A stretch of DNA of 64,000 bases from Brevibacillus brevis (GTDB lineage: Bacteria; Bacillota; Bacilli; Brevibacillales; Brevibacillaceae): contig NZ_LR134338.1 in assembly GCF_900637055.1 (NCBI RefSeq), forward strand, positions 846,501 through 910,500. Direction: 5' to 3'. A model generated the notes under the pieces. That model was not told where the DNA came from. It did no database searches and saw only the letters and a program-made list of their open reading frames with translations. Made by a program: the position numbers and the translations under genes. Position 1 is the first letter of the stretch. Every line of letters begins with the position of its first letter. Shown here piece after piece: positions 51,074 to 60,800 of the stretch.

Positions 51074-52816
51074 ATGCAGACACTTCGGCAATTATCTTGG
51101 TTTTTCCGAGCCTATTGGAAACGGTATGTCATTGGAATCTCTGTGCTGTTTATCATCGATGTCCTCATGCTTTGGCCACCGAAATTAATCGGGGACACGG
51201 TGGATTCGATTCGCAACAGCTCCCTGACGGACGCTGACTTGACGCAAACAGTGGTCATCTTGCTCGTGTTGGGTGTTAGCTTGTATGGATTGCGGTTTCT
51301 CTGGCGGTACTTGTTAAATGGGGGAGCCTTGATTCTGGAGAGGACGCTGCGCGAGCGACTATTTGCCCATTTGACGAGAATGACCCCGTCGTTTTTTCAT
51401 CGCAAACGCAGTGGCGATCTGATGGCCGTCGCTACCAACGACATTCCTGCCATTGAACAAACGGCTAGCACAGGGGTGCTAACGCTTGTTGATGCGCTGT
51501 TCATGACCTTGTTAACACTGGGCGTCATGGTGACCGCGATTGATTGGAAGCTCACGCTGGCTGCACTGATCCCGATGCCATTTTTGGCTTGGTCAACGGC
51601 TTACTATGGAAGGTTGCTGCATGAGCGTTTTTACTTGGCGCAGGAAGCCTTCGGAGAGATGAATGATCATGTCCAACAATCCGTATCGGGCGTTCGGGTA
51701 TTGAGAGCATTTGTTCAGGAAAAGGCCGATATCGAGGCATATCGCCGGGTCAGTGAAAAAACGCTGGAGCGAAATGTTAGCGTTTCGCGGATCGACGCCC
51801 TGTTCGAGCCGACGATCGCGATTATTATTGGCTTCAGCTTTTTGATTGGTCTGGCCTATGGGACGTATTTGGTGTTCACCAGCGCTATCTCCTTAGGGGA
51901 TTTGGTTGCGTTCAATTTATACTTGGGACTTTTAATTTGGCCGATGTTCGCCTTTGGTTGGCTAGTCAATGTGTTGCAGCGAGGCGGCGCTTCCCACAAG
52001 CGTTTTACAGAGCTAATGGTAGAGCAGCCAGATGTGACGGAGTCAGCGAATCCGATTGCAAACCAAATCGCCAATACCGTAGAAGCACGCCATTTTTCCT
52101 TTACGTATCCATGCACTGACAAGCCGGCACTCACTGACATCTCGTTTCGTTTAGGCGAAGGAGAGACGCTTGGGATTGTCGGGCGGACGGGAAGCGGCAA
52201 GTCGACGCTATGCCGTGCCTTATTGCATCAATATCAGATGAAGGAGCAAGCCCTGTTTATCGGGAGCATCCCGATAGAGGGACTCGCTTTCGATACGCTG
52301 CGGGAAAAAATCGGCTATGTGCCTCAGGAGCATTTGCTGTTCTCACGGACGATTGCAGAAAATGTGACATTCGGGAAACCCCAAGCGACAACCGAAGAAG
52401 TGATGCGTGCGTTGGAGCTTGCGGAGATGAAGAGAGATCTGGCGCAATTCAGAGATGGATTGCAAACCATGGTTGGAGAGAAGGGGGTCACCCTCTCCGG
52501 GGGGCAGAAACAACGCATTTCCATTGCACGTGCTCTTTTGATGGATGCGGGTATCCTGATTCTCGACGATTCTTTATCGGCTGTGGACGCGAGGACGGAG
52601 GAGAGCATCCTTCGTCATCTGCGACAAGAGCGCGCGGATAAAACGACGATTATTACGGCTCATCGTCTGTCTGCCGTCCAGCATGCCCAACTGATTCTCG
52701 TACTGGATGAGGGGCAGATCGTCGAACGAGGGACACATGACGAGCTGATGCAGCGCAACGGCTGGTATGCAGAGCAGTACCGTCGACAGCAAATGGAACA
52801 GGATGTGGCTGGTTGA
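51074..52816 (+). CDS. bmrC: ABC multidrug exporter half-transporter, BmrC/YheI type
   Basis: A 580-residue half-transporter: six membrane helices (1-310) then an ATPase domain. Walker A GRTGSGKST, Q-loop GYVPQEHLLFS, signature LSGGQKQR and Walker B ILILDDSLSAVD are present. In Walker B the catalytic Glu is replaced by Asp, so this half holds a degenerate ATP site but a good LSGGQ signature. ATG 51074 follows AGAGGTGAT; GTG 51065 lies inside that site. With the next gene it forms a BmrCD-like heterodimer that exports drugs. Three genes (two ABC, one MFS) form one operon. Confidence 0.9.
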   Translation: MQTLRQLSWFFRAYWKRYVIGISVLFIIDVLMLWPPKLIGDTVDSIRNSSLTDADLTQTVVILLVLGVSLYGLRFLWRYLLNGGALILERTLRERLFAHLTRMTPSFFHRKRSGDLMAVATNDIPAIEQTASTGVLTLVDALFMTLLTLGVMVTAIDWKLTLAALIPMPFLAWSTAYYGRLLHERFYLAQEAFGEMNDHVQQSVSGVRVLRAFVQEKADIEAYRRVSEKTLERNVSVSRIDALFEPTIAIIIGFSFLIGLAYGTYLVFTSAISLGDLVAFNLYLGLLIWPMFAFGWLVNVLQRGGASHKRFTELMVEQPDVTESANPIANQIANTVEARHFSFTYPCTDKPALTDISFRLGEGETLGIVGRTGSGKSTLCRALLHQYQMKEQALFIGSIPIEGLAFDTLREKIGYVPQEHLLFSRTIAENVTFGKPQATTEEVMRALELAEMKRDLAQFRDGLQTMVGEKGVTLSGGQKQRISIARALLMDAGILILDDSLSAVDARTEESILRHLRQERADKTTIITAHRLSAVQHAQLILVLDEGQIVERGTHDELMQRNGWYAEQYRRQQMEQDVAG

Positions 52817-52835
52817 GAGAGGGGGAAAACGTTTC

Positions 52836-54920
52836 ATGAGCAAAGAAAATGTATGGGGGCGTTTGACCGAGTACGCCAGACCATTTCAAAAGCAAATACT
52901 GGGCGCGCTATTCCTGCTCTTGCTAGGAACGAGTGCAGAGCTGGCGGGTCCTTTTTTAGCCAAGGTCATGATTGATAATCACATCCTGGCAATCCAAAAG
53001 CCTTGGTATCAACTGGACGAAGTGCCACCACAAGCAGCGGGGCAAGTCGCCATACTGAACGGTACGAACTATATTCGTGAAGATGTCGCAGCAGAGACAG
53101 GTCTTGCTTTGGACAGTATCAATCAAAAAGAAGTAACCGTGCTGACAGAAGGCACGACCTATTACTTGATTTCAGGCAAAGTGAATCAAAACGGGGAGAA
53201 GCAATTCACCCCGATTGCGCCAGAAAACGGCAGGGAGCGCTTCGAGGTAATAACGAAGGATCAATCAGGACAAAACACGACCTTCACAGGCATTCGGCTG
53301 ACCGCAGCGGAAGTCAAGGCGATGTATCAGGGGGATGTCCTGCCAATTATCTGGCTGTCCGTAGGTTATGGAGTGCTGATCTTGCTCTCAGCTGGTTTCA
53401 ACTACGTCCAGATTTTGTGGCTGCAAAAGATCGCCCAGCGCATCATTCAGCAAATGCGGATGAAGCTGTTTATCCATTTGCAAAAGCTCCCGGTTGCCTT
53501 TTTTGACAAAACGCCAGTAGGTGCGCTTGTCTCTCGTGTGAGCAATGATACAGAAGCCATCCGTGAGCTGTATGTAAGTGTGCTCGCCACATTTGTACAA
53601 AACGGTCTTTATTTAATTGGAATCTTGATCGCGCTCTACATCTTGCAGCCGCAGCTCGCCTTCTTCTGCTTTTTGACGGTGCCAGTGCTCGTACTGTTAG
53701 TCTACGTGTATCAAAGGTACAGCTCTCGCTACTATGCAGTGATTCGCGCGAAGCTCGGTGATATGAACACAACGATCAATGAAATGATCCAGAACATGAC
53801 GATCGTGCAGGCTTTTCGTCGGGAGAAAGGTGTACAAAAGGAGTTTGCGGATGTAAACGAAGACTACTTCAAGGTGCGGATGAAAGAAATCAATCTGGAA
53901 TCCTTGCTTTTGCGCCCAGCGGTAGATTTGATCTGGAAAATTTCCTTGACCCTGATCGTATGGTATTACGGCTCGACTTCCTTCCACAGCGCGATTTCCT
54001 TCGGTGCGCTTTTTGCTTTTGTCGATTACATGGGACGTTTTTTCGAACCGATCAACATGATCATGAATCGGTTGTCCCAAATGCAGCAGGCGACCATTTC
54101 GGCGGGACGCGTCTTCGAAATTATGGATGAGCTGCCAGAGAAGAAAGAAACGGGTGCACAAATCGAGCGCCCGCGTGGAGAGGTTGTTTTTGAAAACGTC
54201 TCTTTTGCATATCAGGGTGACGATTACGTCTTGAAAAACGTCTCCTTTACGGCGCAGCCTGGTCAGACGATTGCACTGGTGGGGCACACCGGATCGGGAA
54301 AAAGCTCTCTGATGAATTTGCTGCTCGGGTTCTATCCGGTGACAAAAGGAAGCATTTTGATCGACGGGCAAGATATGAGACAGATTGATACGCACTCATT
54401 GCGCAGTCATGTCGGACTCGTTTTGCAGGACCCGTTCTTGTTTACGGGAAGCATTGGATTCAATATTCGTATGTATAATGAGACGGTTACGGATGAAGAA
54501 GTGAAGCGGGCTGCAAAAGCGGTACGTGCTGACGAATTCATTTCCAAGCTGCCGGGCGGTTATGACGAACCAGTCGTCGAGCGAGGCATGACGCTATCCG
54601 CCGGTCAACGCCAATTGATTTCCTTTGCTCGGGCATTGGCTGCTGATCCCGCGATGCTGATCTTGGATGAAGCAACGGCAAGCATTGACAGTGAAACAGA
54701 GCTAGCTATTCAGGAAGCGTTGCATGTACTATCAAAAGGTAGGACGACATTCATCATTGCACATCGATTGTCGACGATTCAGCATGCCGACCAGATTCTT
54801 GTTTTGTCCCGTGGAGAAATCATGGAGCGAGGTACACATGATGAACTCATGGCGCAAAATGGTCTTTATCAAAAAATGTATCAGCTTCAACAGGGGAGTG
54901 CTTCCGTAGAGAGTGCTTAG
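52836..54920 (+). CDS. bmrD: ABC multidrug exporter half-transporter, BmrD/YheH type
   Basis: A 694-residue partner half. An insertion of roughly 100 residues sits between the first two helices (QLDEVPPQAAGQVAILNG through FTGIRLTAAEVK), as in BmrD. The ATPase domain has Walker A GHTGSGKSS, Walker B AMLILDEATASID with the catalytic Glu intact, and signature LSAGQRQ, deviating at the second Gly. This mirrors the BmrC defect: one good and one degenerate site per dimer. ATG 52836, preceded by a G-rich site, lies 19 bases after the bmrC stop. Confidence 0.9.
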   Translation: MSKENVWGRLTEYARPFQKQILGALFLLLLGTSAELAGPFLAKVMIDNHILAIQKPWYQLDEVPPQAAGQVAILNGTNYIREDVAAETGLALDSINQKEVTVLTEGTTYYLISGKVNQNGEKQFTPIAPENGRERFEVITKDQSGQNTTFTGIRLTAAEVKAMYQGDVLPIIWLSVGYGVLILLSAGFNYVQILWLQKIAQRIIQQMRMKLFIHLQKLPVAFFDKTPVGALVSRVSNDTEAIRELYVSVLATFVQNGLYLIGILIALYILQPQLAFFCFLTVPVLVLLVYVYQRYSSRYYAVIRAKLGDMNTTINEMIQNMTIVQAFRREKGVQKEFADVNEDYFKVRMKEINLESLLLRPAVDLIWKISLTLIVWYYGSTSFHSAISFGALFAFVDYMGRFFEPINMIMNRLSQMQQATISAGRVFEIMDELPEKKETGAQIERPRGEVVFENVSFAYQGDDYVLKNVSFTAQPGQTIALVGHTGSGKSSLMNLLLGFYPVTKGSILIDGQDMRQIDTHSLRSHVGLVLQDPFLFTGSIGFNIRMYNETVTDEEVKRAAKAVRADEFISKLPGGYDEPVVERGMTLSAGQRQLISFARALAADPAMLILDEATASIDSETELAIQEALHVLSKGRTTFIIAHRLSTIQHADQILVLSRGEIMERGTHDELMAQNGLYQKMYQLQQGSASVESA

Positions 54921-54948
54921 TAGGGAGCTAGGAAGGAGAAACAACACC

Positions 54949-56133
54949 ATGTCACAGTCACGTTACACCTTTTGGGTGTTGATTTTGGTTGTCGGCATTG
55001 CGGGGTTAAGTCAAGGCTTGACGATCCCGATGCTGACGGTTTTATTGGAAAAACAAGGTGTTTCATCCGTGATGAATGGACTCAACGCCGCTGCTTTGTA
55101 TATTGGGATGGTCATGGTCAATCCATTTTTGGAAATCCCGCTGCGGCGCATTGGATACCGGGCCACGATATTATGGGGGTTGCTGTTGGTGACGATCGCA
55201 ACAGCACTCATCCCGATGTTCAACCATTTGGCGATCTGGTTCGTTTTACGTTTATTGATGGGTGTGGGCGATAGCGGTTTACATTACGCCAGCCAAATGT
55301 GGGTGACCAAGATTGCAGCTCCCGAGAATCGGGGACGCGATCTGTCCATTTACGGGCTGGCCTATGGAGTGGGCTTTAGTATTGGTCCATTAGGCTTAAG
55401 CGTGCTGCATTTGGGGATTTGGGTACCGTTTGGCGGCTTGCTCGTTTTGTATCTGGTTGCCTTCTTATTATTATCCAGGATCAAAAATGAGTTTCCCGAA
55501 CAGATCGAACAAACGGAAAAGAAGCAAAACAAATATGCGTTTGTTTTGCGGCTTGCTTGGCTGGCGCTCATTCCTTCGTTTTTGTACGGATTCATGGAGA
55601 CGTCACTTAACGGCAGTTTCCCCGTTTATGCCTTGCGTACCGGTTTGTCCGTTGAATGGGTTTCCTTGATTCTTCCGTCGTTTGTCGTGGGAAGTATTAT
55701 CTTGCAGATGCCGCTGGGGGCATTGAGTGACCGAATAGGACGCAAGCAGGTCATGCTCGTGTGCGCTCTTGTTGGGGGAGTGGCCTTCTTCCTGTTCCCG
55801 TTTGCAGGTGAAAACGTATGGCTGATGATGCTGTTGTTGGCCATAGCAGGAGCGGCTGTCGGTTCTTTTTACTCGCTGGGCTTGGCTTTTTCGGCAGATA
55901 TTTTACCAGCATCGATGGTTCCTACCGCAGGAATCATCGCGGGCGTCAATTTTGGTGTCGCCAGTATTTTGGCTCCGAATGTGAATGGCCTGCTGATGGA
56001 CGTGTGGGAGCCGTGGACGATCTTTTGGCTGATGGGATCGCTGCTCATTGTTTTTGCGGCAGCTTGCCTGTTTTTCAAACAAAAAGCAACCCAGGAACAG
56101 ACGTATTCGATGCCCTTGCAAAAACAGGGGTAA
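54949..56133 (+). CDS. MFS multidrug exporter
   Basis: A 394-residue major facilitator protein of the drug:H+ antiporter type with 12 helices. It has GLSQGLTIPMLTVLLEKQGV in helix 1, LMGVGDSGLHYASQMWVTK near the middle, and the second-half loop GALSDRIGRKQVMLVCALVGG. ATG 54949 follows AAGGAG. Third gene of the bmrCD-like operon, 28 bases after bmrD, so probably co-induced. Confidence 0.87.
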   Translation: MSQSRYTFWVLILVVGIAGLSQGLTIPMLTVLLEKQGVSSVMNGLNAAALYIGMVMVNPFLEIPLRRIGYRATILWGLLLVTIATALIPMFNHLAIWFVLRLLMGVGDSGLHYASQMWVTKIAAPENRGRDLSIYGLAYGVGFSIGPLGLSVLHLGIWVPFGGLLVLYLVAFLLLSRIKNEFPEQIEQTEKKQNKYAFVLRLAWLALIPSFLYGFMETSLNGSFPVYALRTGLSVEWVSLILPSFVVGSIILQMPLGALSDRIGRKQVMLVCALVGGVAFFLFPFAGENVWLMMLLLAIAGAAVGSFYSLGLAFSADILPASMVPTAGIIAGVNFGVASILAPNVNGLLMDVWEPWTIFWLMGSLLIVFAAACLFFKQKATQEQTYSMPLQKQG

Positions 56134-56147
56134 AGACAAGGATGGAT

Positions 56148-56187
56148 AAGCTTCGCCAAGCTTTTTGGCGAGGCTTTTATTTTTTTT
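56148..56187 (+). terminator. Rho-independent terminator after the exporter operon
   Basis: AAGCTTCGCCAA pairs with TTGGCGAGGCTT, followed by TTTTATTTTTTTT. Confidence 0.9.
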
Positions 56188-56268
56188 GCCCAAAAAAGCA
56201 TAAACGGGCATCAAGGAGGGAAGCGTATGAATAGTAAGTAGAACAGCATGATTGGAAGGGGTTACCCG

Positions 56269-56421
56269 ATGCTGACACCATGCATTTTCAGAAGAGGCAT
56301 TGCCTGGATCTTATTTTTCGTGCTTAGTCTGGTAATCATCCCGTTTTTCTCAGATGACGGCCAGACTCCGACACCGTCTGCACCTGCACCTGCCACTACA
56401 AATGCAACTTCGCAGCCATAG
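56269..56421 (+). CDS. Small single-helix membrane or secreted protein
   Basis: ATG 56269 (site GGAAGGGG) encodes 50 residues: a short basic start (MLTPCIFRRGI), one helix AWILFFVLSLVIIPFF, then an external tail rich in Pro, Thr and Ala (TPTPSAPAPATTNATSQP). It lies between two terminators and so is a single gene. No family recognised. Confidence 0.65.
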   Translation: MLTPCIFRRGIAWILFFVLSLVIIPFFSDDGQTPTPSAPAPATTNATSQP

Positions 56422-56441
56422 CTTTATTCTTGTTTTCACCC

Positions 56442-56479
56442 AAAAAAAGACACGCCATTGACGACGGCGTGTCTTTTTT
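56442..56479. terminator. Bidirectional terminator
   Basis: AAAAAAGACACGCC and GGCGTGTCTTTTTT form a strong hairpin between converging genes. Confidence 0.9.
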
Positions 56480-56487
56480 CTGTAGGG

Positions 56488-57498
56488 TTAGCGGGTGACA
56501 AAATTTTGTGTGAAATACGGGCGACCGTCTTTCATAACAATACCGACACCGAGCTGCTTGAATTTTGGAGAGAGCAAGTTTTGACGATGGCCTGCGGAGT
56601 TCATCCAGCTCATGTGGGCTTCGATCCCGTCTAGCTGTCCGTAGGCAATATTTTCACCAGCTGAGCTGTAACGAATGCCGGCTTGTTTCAAACGATCAAA
56701 CGGACTTCCCGTAGAGGGGGAAGTATGGTTGAAAAAGTTATGCTGGGCCATGTCTTGGCTGTGTGCTCTGGCCACTGCTGCAACTTGTTCATCCCAAGTG
56801 ACAACAGGCAGCTTGGCACGTTGCCTCGCCACGTTGAGCAAGTCCAAATTTTGTTTCTCGTATGCGAGCGCTGCCTGCTTTATCTGTGTGTCTGTCAGTT
56901 TCGGCAGTTCGGGTAATTTCGAATAGGAAATGGGATACATCAAGCCAATCGCAATGGTGGCAAAATGCTCAGGAGTAGAGATGCGCACTCCTCCGACCTT
57001 ATTTCCACCCAGCTGATCGATAGAGAAGGTGATCGCCTGATTGTTCTGTACATAGGTCGGATGAGTAAGGGTATTTTTTTGGATACGCAGACTCGGGATG
57101 ATCGTCAGCGTGTTTTGCGGTGCACCCCAGCTGTTTTGCAGGTCTTTTGTGGTAGAGCCAATCGTGATGCCATTCAGATTCAGCTTGGCTCCATTGGTAA
57201 ACAAAGTCACGACTTTGCCATTTTGCATGCCGACTTGAATGTAGTTGTTCAAATCTTGATTGTAAATCCACCATTCCACACCCGTATGACTAGGATCAAT
57301 GCGGGCAGGCTTGCCTAATGTTTGTTCTACCTGTGCTGTGCTCATTCCTAGCTGAAGGTTATAGACGTTATTCGTTTTAACGGCTGCTGCTTGAGGGACA
57401 GCAGGTGCAGCTGAAACAGGAAGGACAGGGGCAACGTGGCCGAGCAGAGCCAGCGAAAGGCTCAGGGCGAGGATGCTGGTTACTTTGTGTTTACGCAT
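56488..57498 (-). CDS. Secreted CAP-domain protein with CAP-associated N-terminal domain
   Basis: A 336-residue exported protein. The signal peptide (MRKHKVTSILALSLSLALLG...VSAA) is followed by a CAP-associated N-terminal domain (about 45-185: YNLQLGMSTAQVEQTLGKPA, YIQVGMQNGKVVTLFTNG). A CAP/SCP domain lies at about 215-336 with AVARAHSQDMAQHNFFNHTS, GENIAYGQ and SWMNSAGHRQNLLSPKFKQL, keeping the His-Glu-Glu-His-like residues. This YkwD-type architecture is common in Bacillus spore and envelope proteins. ATG 57498 follows GGAGGAAG. Function unknown. Confidence 0.9.
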   Translation of the reverse strand: MRKHKVTSILALSLSLALLGHVAPVLPVSAAPAVPQAAAVKTNNVYNLQLGMSTAQVEQTLGKPARIDPSHTGVEWWIYNQDLNNYIQVGMQNGKVVTLFTNGAKLNLNGITIGSTTKDLQNSWGAPQNTLTIIPSLRIQKNTLTHPTYVQNNQAITFSIDQLGGNKVGGVRISTPEHFATIAIGLMYPISYSKLPELPKLTDTQIKQAALAYEKQNLDLLNVARQRAKLPVVTWDEQVAAVARAHSQDMAQHNFFNHTSPSTGSPFDRLKQAGIRYSSAGENIAYGQLDGIEAHMSWMNSAGHRQNLLSPKFKQLGVGIVMKDGRPYFTQNFVTR

Positions 57499-57586
57499 GT
57501 ATCTTCCTCCTCGGTTGGGATAGGATCTGCCTTGTTGGTAATGGTATCGGCAGGAAGCCGCTACAAAAATAGGGACCAAGGATGCA

Positions 57587-57617
57587 AAAATAAAACCTCC
57601 GCAATAGAGCGGAGGTT
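57587..57617 (-). terminator. Rho-independent terminator after the RDD gene
   Basis: Minus strand: AACCTCCGC-TCTATT-GCGGAGGTTTTATTTTT. Confidence 0.88.
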
Positions 57618-58107
57618 ATGGTCGACGATCCCGGATGACATACGTTTTGGCGATCAGATCATGCCAGCCTTGCTTTCGTGGGTGCCAGGCAACCCATAGA
57701 TAGCCCAGTCCGAACACAAGTGAAGAGACGAATTTGCCGATGACTTCGCGTAAAAATACCTGTCCGCCAGTCAGATTGCCTCGCGCCTGTCTGGCACTGA
57801 TGACACGGATGCCTGTGATCAGCTTTCCCAAGGTTTGTCCGGTCCACCAAGTCAGCAAGATCATATAGAGGAGATCAAACAACACCTCTAACAAATCAAT
57901 GAAGTGAAAAGAGGCGTATGGAACGGCAAAAAAACGTCGCAACGGATTGAAAATGAGGTAGCTAATGCCGATCAAGAACAGCGAATCGAGGAGCGACGCT
58001 ACCACACGAATCCAGAAGCCCGCATACAAATGTTGTGGATGGGCTTCTGAATAGGGGTCAAGGGAATCGGGATCATGTGCTTTTTCTTCGTTGGGAAGCT
58101 GGTTCAT
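57616..58107 (-). CDS. RDD family membrane protein
   Basis: A 163-residue membrane protein with the RDD signature: first helix opening YAGFWIRVVASLLDSLFLIG (Arg-Asp pattern as R..D) and the second helix group ILLTWWTGQTLGKLITGIRV. A cluster of basic residues precedes the last helix, as in the family. RDD proteins include putative Na+/H+ antiporters, but function for this one is not known. It follows sppA on the same strand by 30 bases and probably shares its transcript. Confidence 0.88.
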   Translation of the reverse strand: MNQLPNEEKAHDPDSLDPYSEAHPQHLYAGFWIRVVASLLDSLFLIGISYLIFNPLRRFFAVPYASFHFIDLLEVLFDLLYMILLTWWTGQTLGKLITGIRVISARQARGNLTGGQVFLREVIGKFVSSLVFGLGYLWVAWHPRKQGWHDLIAKTYVIRDRRP

Positions 58108-58137
58108 CGGAAGCCACTCCTTTTTCGTTTTAACAGG

Positions 58138-59103
58138 CTAGGGCATGAACTGATACAGTAGGCGAGGTGAATTTTGGCGGTCCCATATTCGATTGAGCCC
58201 CAGCGGATCAGGATTCGACCAGTACTGCTTCATACTAAATAACAGCTTGCTGATGGAGAGCTGGTCTGCATAGCGGATAACCATGGCTTCTTTTTCTCCA
58301 GATAAAGAGAGAGCGTAGCGTGTCGCTTCCTCCAAATCACCGAATTCATCGATGAGCCCGAGGCGTTTTGCTTGCTCACCGGAATAGACACGGCCATCAG
58401 CGATTTCCAGTACGCGTTGACGGGAGAGGTTGCGGCCTTTGACGATAACGTCGACGAAATTGTTGTAGCTTTCGTTGACGAGTGTTTGGAAAATTTGCCG
58501 CTCGGGGTCGGTCAAGGGCCGGGCTGGACTGCCGATGTCCTTAAAGCGTCCGCTTTTGATCGCGTATTGATGCACACCCAGCTTATTCGCTGCTTCACTG
58601 TAGTTAACCAAATTGAAAATCACACCGAGACTACCGGTCAATGTATTGGGATTGGCAAAAATCGCATCGCCTGTTGTGGCCAAGTAATAGCCCCCTGAGG
58701 CTGCTGTGGAGCCCATACTGACCACGATGGGAAGATTGCGGACCTGCTTGAGCTTCAGCAAGCGTCTGTGCAGTTCATCTGTAGCGACGACCTCTCCGCC
58801 TGGACTATCAATGCGAAGGACAACGGCTTTTACCAGCTCATCCTCTTCAATTCGGCGGAGCTGTTCAGTCAATAGCTCCGTCATCGAGGGCAGCCCAGCG
58901 GTGCTTTGTTGTCCCGAAATCACGCCGTTCACAAACAGCTGCACAATTTTGCTGTTGCCATAGCCCGATACGACATTTTCTTCCCAAGCGAAACCAGGAT
59001 GGTCGACGAGCTCCGTGTAAGTCCCGTAAATACCCTCCACCAAAAGCCCTAATAGAAAAACGACCAGTACGATGACGAGAGTGACCCATTTTTTTCGATG
59101 CAT
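58138..59103 (-). CDS. sppA: Signal peptide peptidase SppA
   Basis: Membrane serine protease that clears leftover signal peptides. One N-terminal helix (WVTLVIVLVVFLLGLLVEG) anchors a single S49 domain. Catalytic Ser lies in MGSTAASGGYYLA, and the Lys of the Ser-Lys dyad in YAIKSGRFKDIGSPAR. The 321-residue single-domain form is the Bacillus type. ATG 59103 follows GAGGTGG. Confidence 0.94.
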   Translation of the reverse strand: MHRKKWVTLVIVLVVFLLGLLVEGIYGTYTELVDHPGFAWEENVVSGYGNSKIVQLFVNGVISGQQSTAGLPSMTELLTEQLRRIEEDELVKAVVLRIDSPGGEVVATDELHRRLLKLKQVRNLPIVVSMGSTAASGGYYLATTGDAIFANPNTLTGSLGVIFNLVNYSEAANKLGVHQYAIKSGRFKDIGSPARPLTDPERQIFQTLVNESYNNFVDVIVKGRNLSRQRVLEIADGRVYSGEQAKRLGLIDEFGDLEEATRYALSLSGEKEAMVIRYADQLSISKLLFSMKQYWSNPDPLGLNRIWDRQNSPRLLYQFMP

Positions 59104-59313
59104 GAAAACCACCTCGCACTTAGCATGAGCCGTTGAGGGCAGAGTTACGCATGGGACGAGCACTGGAAAAAATGGATTGACGCGATCGGATACGAGGATG
59201 GAGGATGACGACCAAAAGGCTGGATAGTAAATTCATGCAATCTTTTGACTATTGCGGTAAAATAGAAATACAAGAACTACAAGCTTGTTCTATCGCAATA
59301 GGGGGACAGACAA

Positions 59314-60042
59314 ATGATTATACAGGTGTCGAATTTGACGAAGAACTACGGCGATCTGAAAGTGTTGAAGGGCATTACGACTCAGGTAGCAGAAAAGGAA
59401 GTAGTCTGTGTCATTGGTCCGTCAGGCTCGGGGAAGAGCACGTTTTTACGTTGCTTGAATCAGCTGGAGGAAATGAGCAGCGGAAGGATTGTTATCAACG
59501 GACATGATTTGTCAGACCCCAAGACCGATATTAATAAAGTCAGAGAAGAGGTCGGGATGGTCTTTCAGCGCTTTAATCTTTTTCCGCATAAAACGGTACT
59601 CGAAAACGTCATGCTGGCCCCTGTAAAAGTAAAGAAAATGTCTCAGGAAGAAGCCCGCAAGCAAGGCTTGGCTCTCTTACAGAAGGTAGGGCTACAGGAT
59701 AAGGCTGATGTGTATCCCGAGCGGCTGTCGGGGGGGCAGATGCAACGAGTGGCAATTGCAAGGGCGCTCGCCATGAATCCAAAGGTTATGCTGTTTGATG
59801 AGCCGACATCCGCCCTGGACCCGGAGCTTGTAGGAGAGGTGCTGGCCGTCATCAAAAATTTAGCCAAAGAAGGCATGACAATGGTGATCGTGACGCACGA
59901 AATGAATTTTGCCAAGGAAGTGGGCGACCGAATCATTTTTATGGATCAAGGTATTATTATGGCAGAAGGTCATCCCAGTGAGGTTTTTGGCAATAACGTT
60001 AATGATCGCTTGCGTTCGTTCTTGGGCAAGGTATTGGCGTAA
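59314..60042 (+). CDS. Amino-acid-type ABC transporter ATPase (GlnQ-like), orphan
   Basis: A 242-residue ABC ATPase of the polar-amino-acid uptake family. Walker A is GPSGSGKST at residues 35-43. Then come the Q-loop [12 protein letters not shown] (family-typical NLFPH), the signature LSGGQMQR, and Walker [15 protein letters not shown] with the switch His in VTHEMNF. No permease or binding-protein gene is adjacent, so it may serve transporters encoded elsewhere or have lost its partners. The substrate is not predictable. A hairpin follows. Confidence 0.9.
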   Translation: MIIQVSNLTKNYGDLKVLKGITTQVAEKEVVCVIGPSGSGKSTFLRCLNQLEEMSSGRIVINGHDLSDPKTDINKVREEVGMVFQRFNLFPHKTVLENVMLAPVKVKKMSQEEARKQGLALLQKVGLQDKADVYPERLSGGQMQRVAIARALAMNPKVMLFDEPTSALDPELVGEVLAVIKNLAKEGMTMVIVTHEMNFAKEVGDRIIFMDQGIIMAEGHPSEVFGNNVNDRLRSFLGKVLA

Positions 60043-60048
60043 AAGAAA

Positions 60049-60095
60049 GGCACCAGTCGCTTCGTTTTGTTTCATGAAAACGAGGCACTGGTGCC
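60049..60095. terminator. Hairpin between converging ABC and deacetylase genes
   Basis: GGCACCAGT and ACTGGTGCC arms around a long inner structure (CGTTTT / AAACG). T tail weak. Confidence 0.65.
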
Positions 60096-60098
60096 GTA

Positions 60099-60800
60099 TT
60101 ATTTTGCTGCATCCAACAATTGACTGACCGTGACAAATCGATAGCCTTGCGAACGCAAATCCGTGATGAGCTCCCGGAGCGCAGCGACTGTTTGCGCTTG
60201 GTTCAGACCCCCATCATGAAACAGGATGATATCCCCGGAGGAGACATTGCTCTTGACGCTTTTGGCAATGACGTTAGCCGTGCGTGCCAAAGACCAATCA
60301 CGAGGATCAACGGACCAGACAATGATGTCGTAGCCACTGGATTGAACCGCATTCATGACGTCATGTGTCAGGATGCCGTAGGGGGGACGGTAATATTGCG
60401 CCAAAATACCGGTTGTCTTCAAAATGGAGCGTTCTGCATGCTTGATTTCTTCGTATACTTCATGCTCGGTCAGCTTGTTCAGATCAAAATGGTGGTAGCC
60501 ATGGTTGCCGATTTCATGCCCAGCCTTGTAAATCCACTGCATGACCTTTGGATGCTTGTCCACTTGTGAGCCAAGGACAAAAAACGTAGCGCGAACGTTG
60601 TACTGATGCAGCACCTCAAGAATTTTGGGCGTATAGATAGCATCCGGCCCATCATCAAAAGTAAGAGCGACGACCTTTTTCTCTGTGTCGATTCTGTGGA
60701 TCGGCTCATACGAAGGCAGTGTTTGTTGGGCGAAAGCAGGTAGGGTGCCGTAGCCAAGAAGGCAGGCGAAAAGCAAGGCGTACCGTATGCATTTGCGCAT
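60099..60800 (-). CDS. Secreted polysaccharide deacetylase (NodB domain)
   Basis: A 233-residue exported carbohydrate esterase family 4 enzyme. Signal peptide about residues 1-25 (ALLFACLLGYGTLPAFA). Catalytic motifs are TFDDGPD at 47-53, GNHGYHHFDL (metal His), RPPYG, and DIILFHDGG. It probably de-N-acetylates peptidoglycan or another wall sugar; PdaA/PdaB-like enzymes act in spore cortex or vegetative wall. ATG 60800 follows GGAGGCGATTG. Confidence 0.92.
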   Translation of the reverse strand: MRKCIRYALLFACLLGYGTLPAFAQQTLPSYEPIHRIDTEKKVVALTFDDGPDAIYTPKILEVLHQYNVRATFFVLGSQVDKHPKVMQWIYKAGHEIGNHGYHHFDLNKLTEHEVYEEIKHAERSILKTTGILAQYYRPPYGILTHDVMNAVQSSGYDIIVWSVDPRDWSLARTANVIAKSVKSNVSSGDIILFHDGGLNQAQTVAALRELITDLRSQGYRFVTVSQLLDAAK

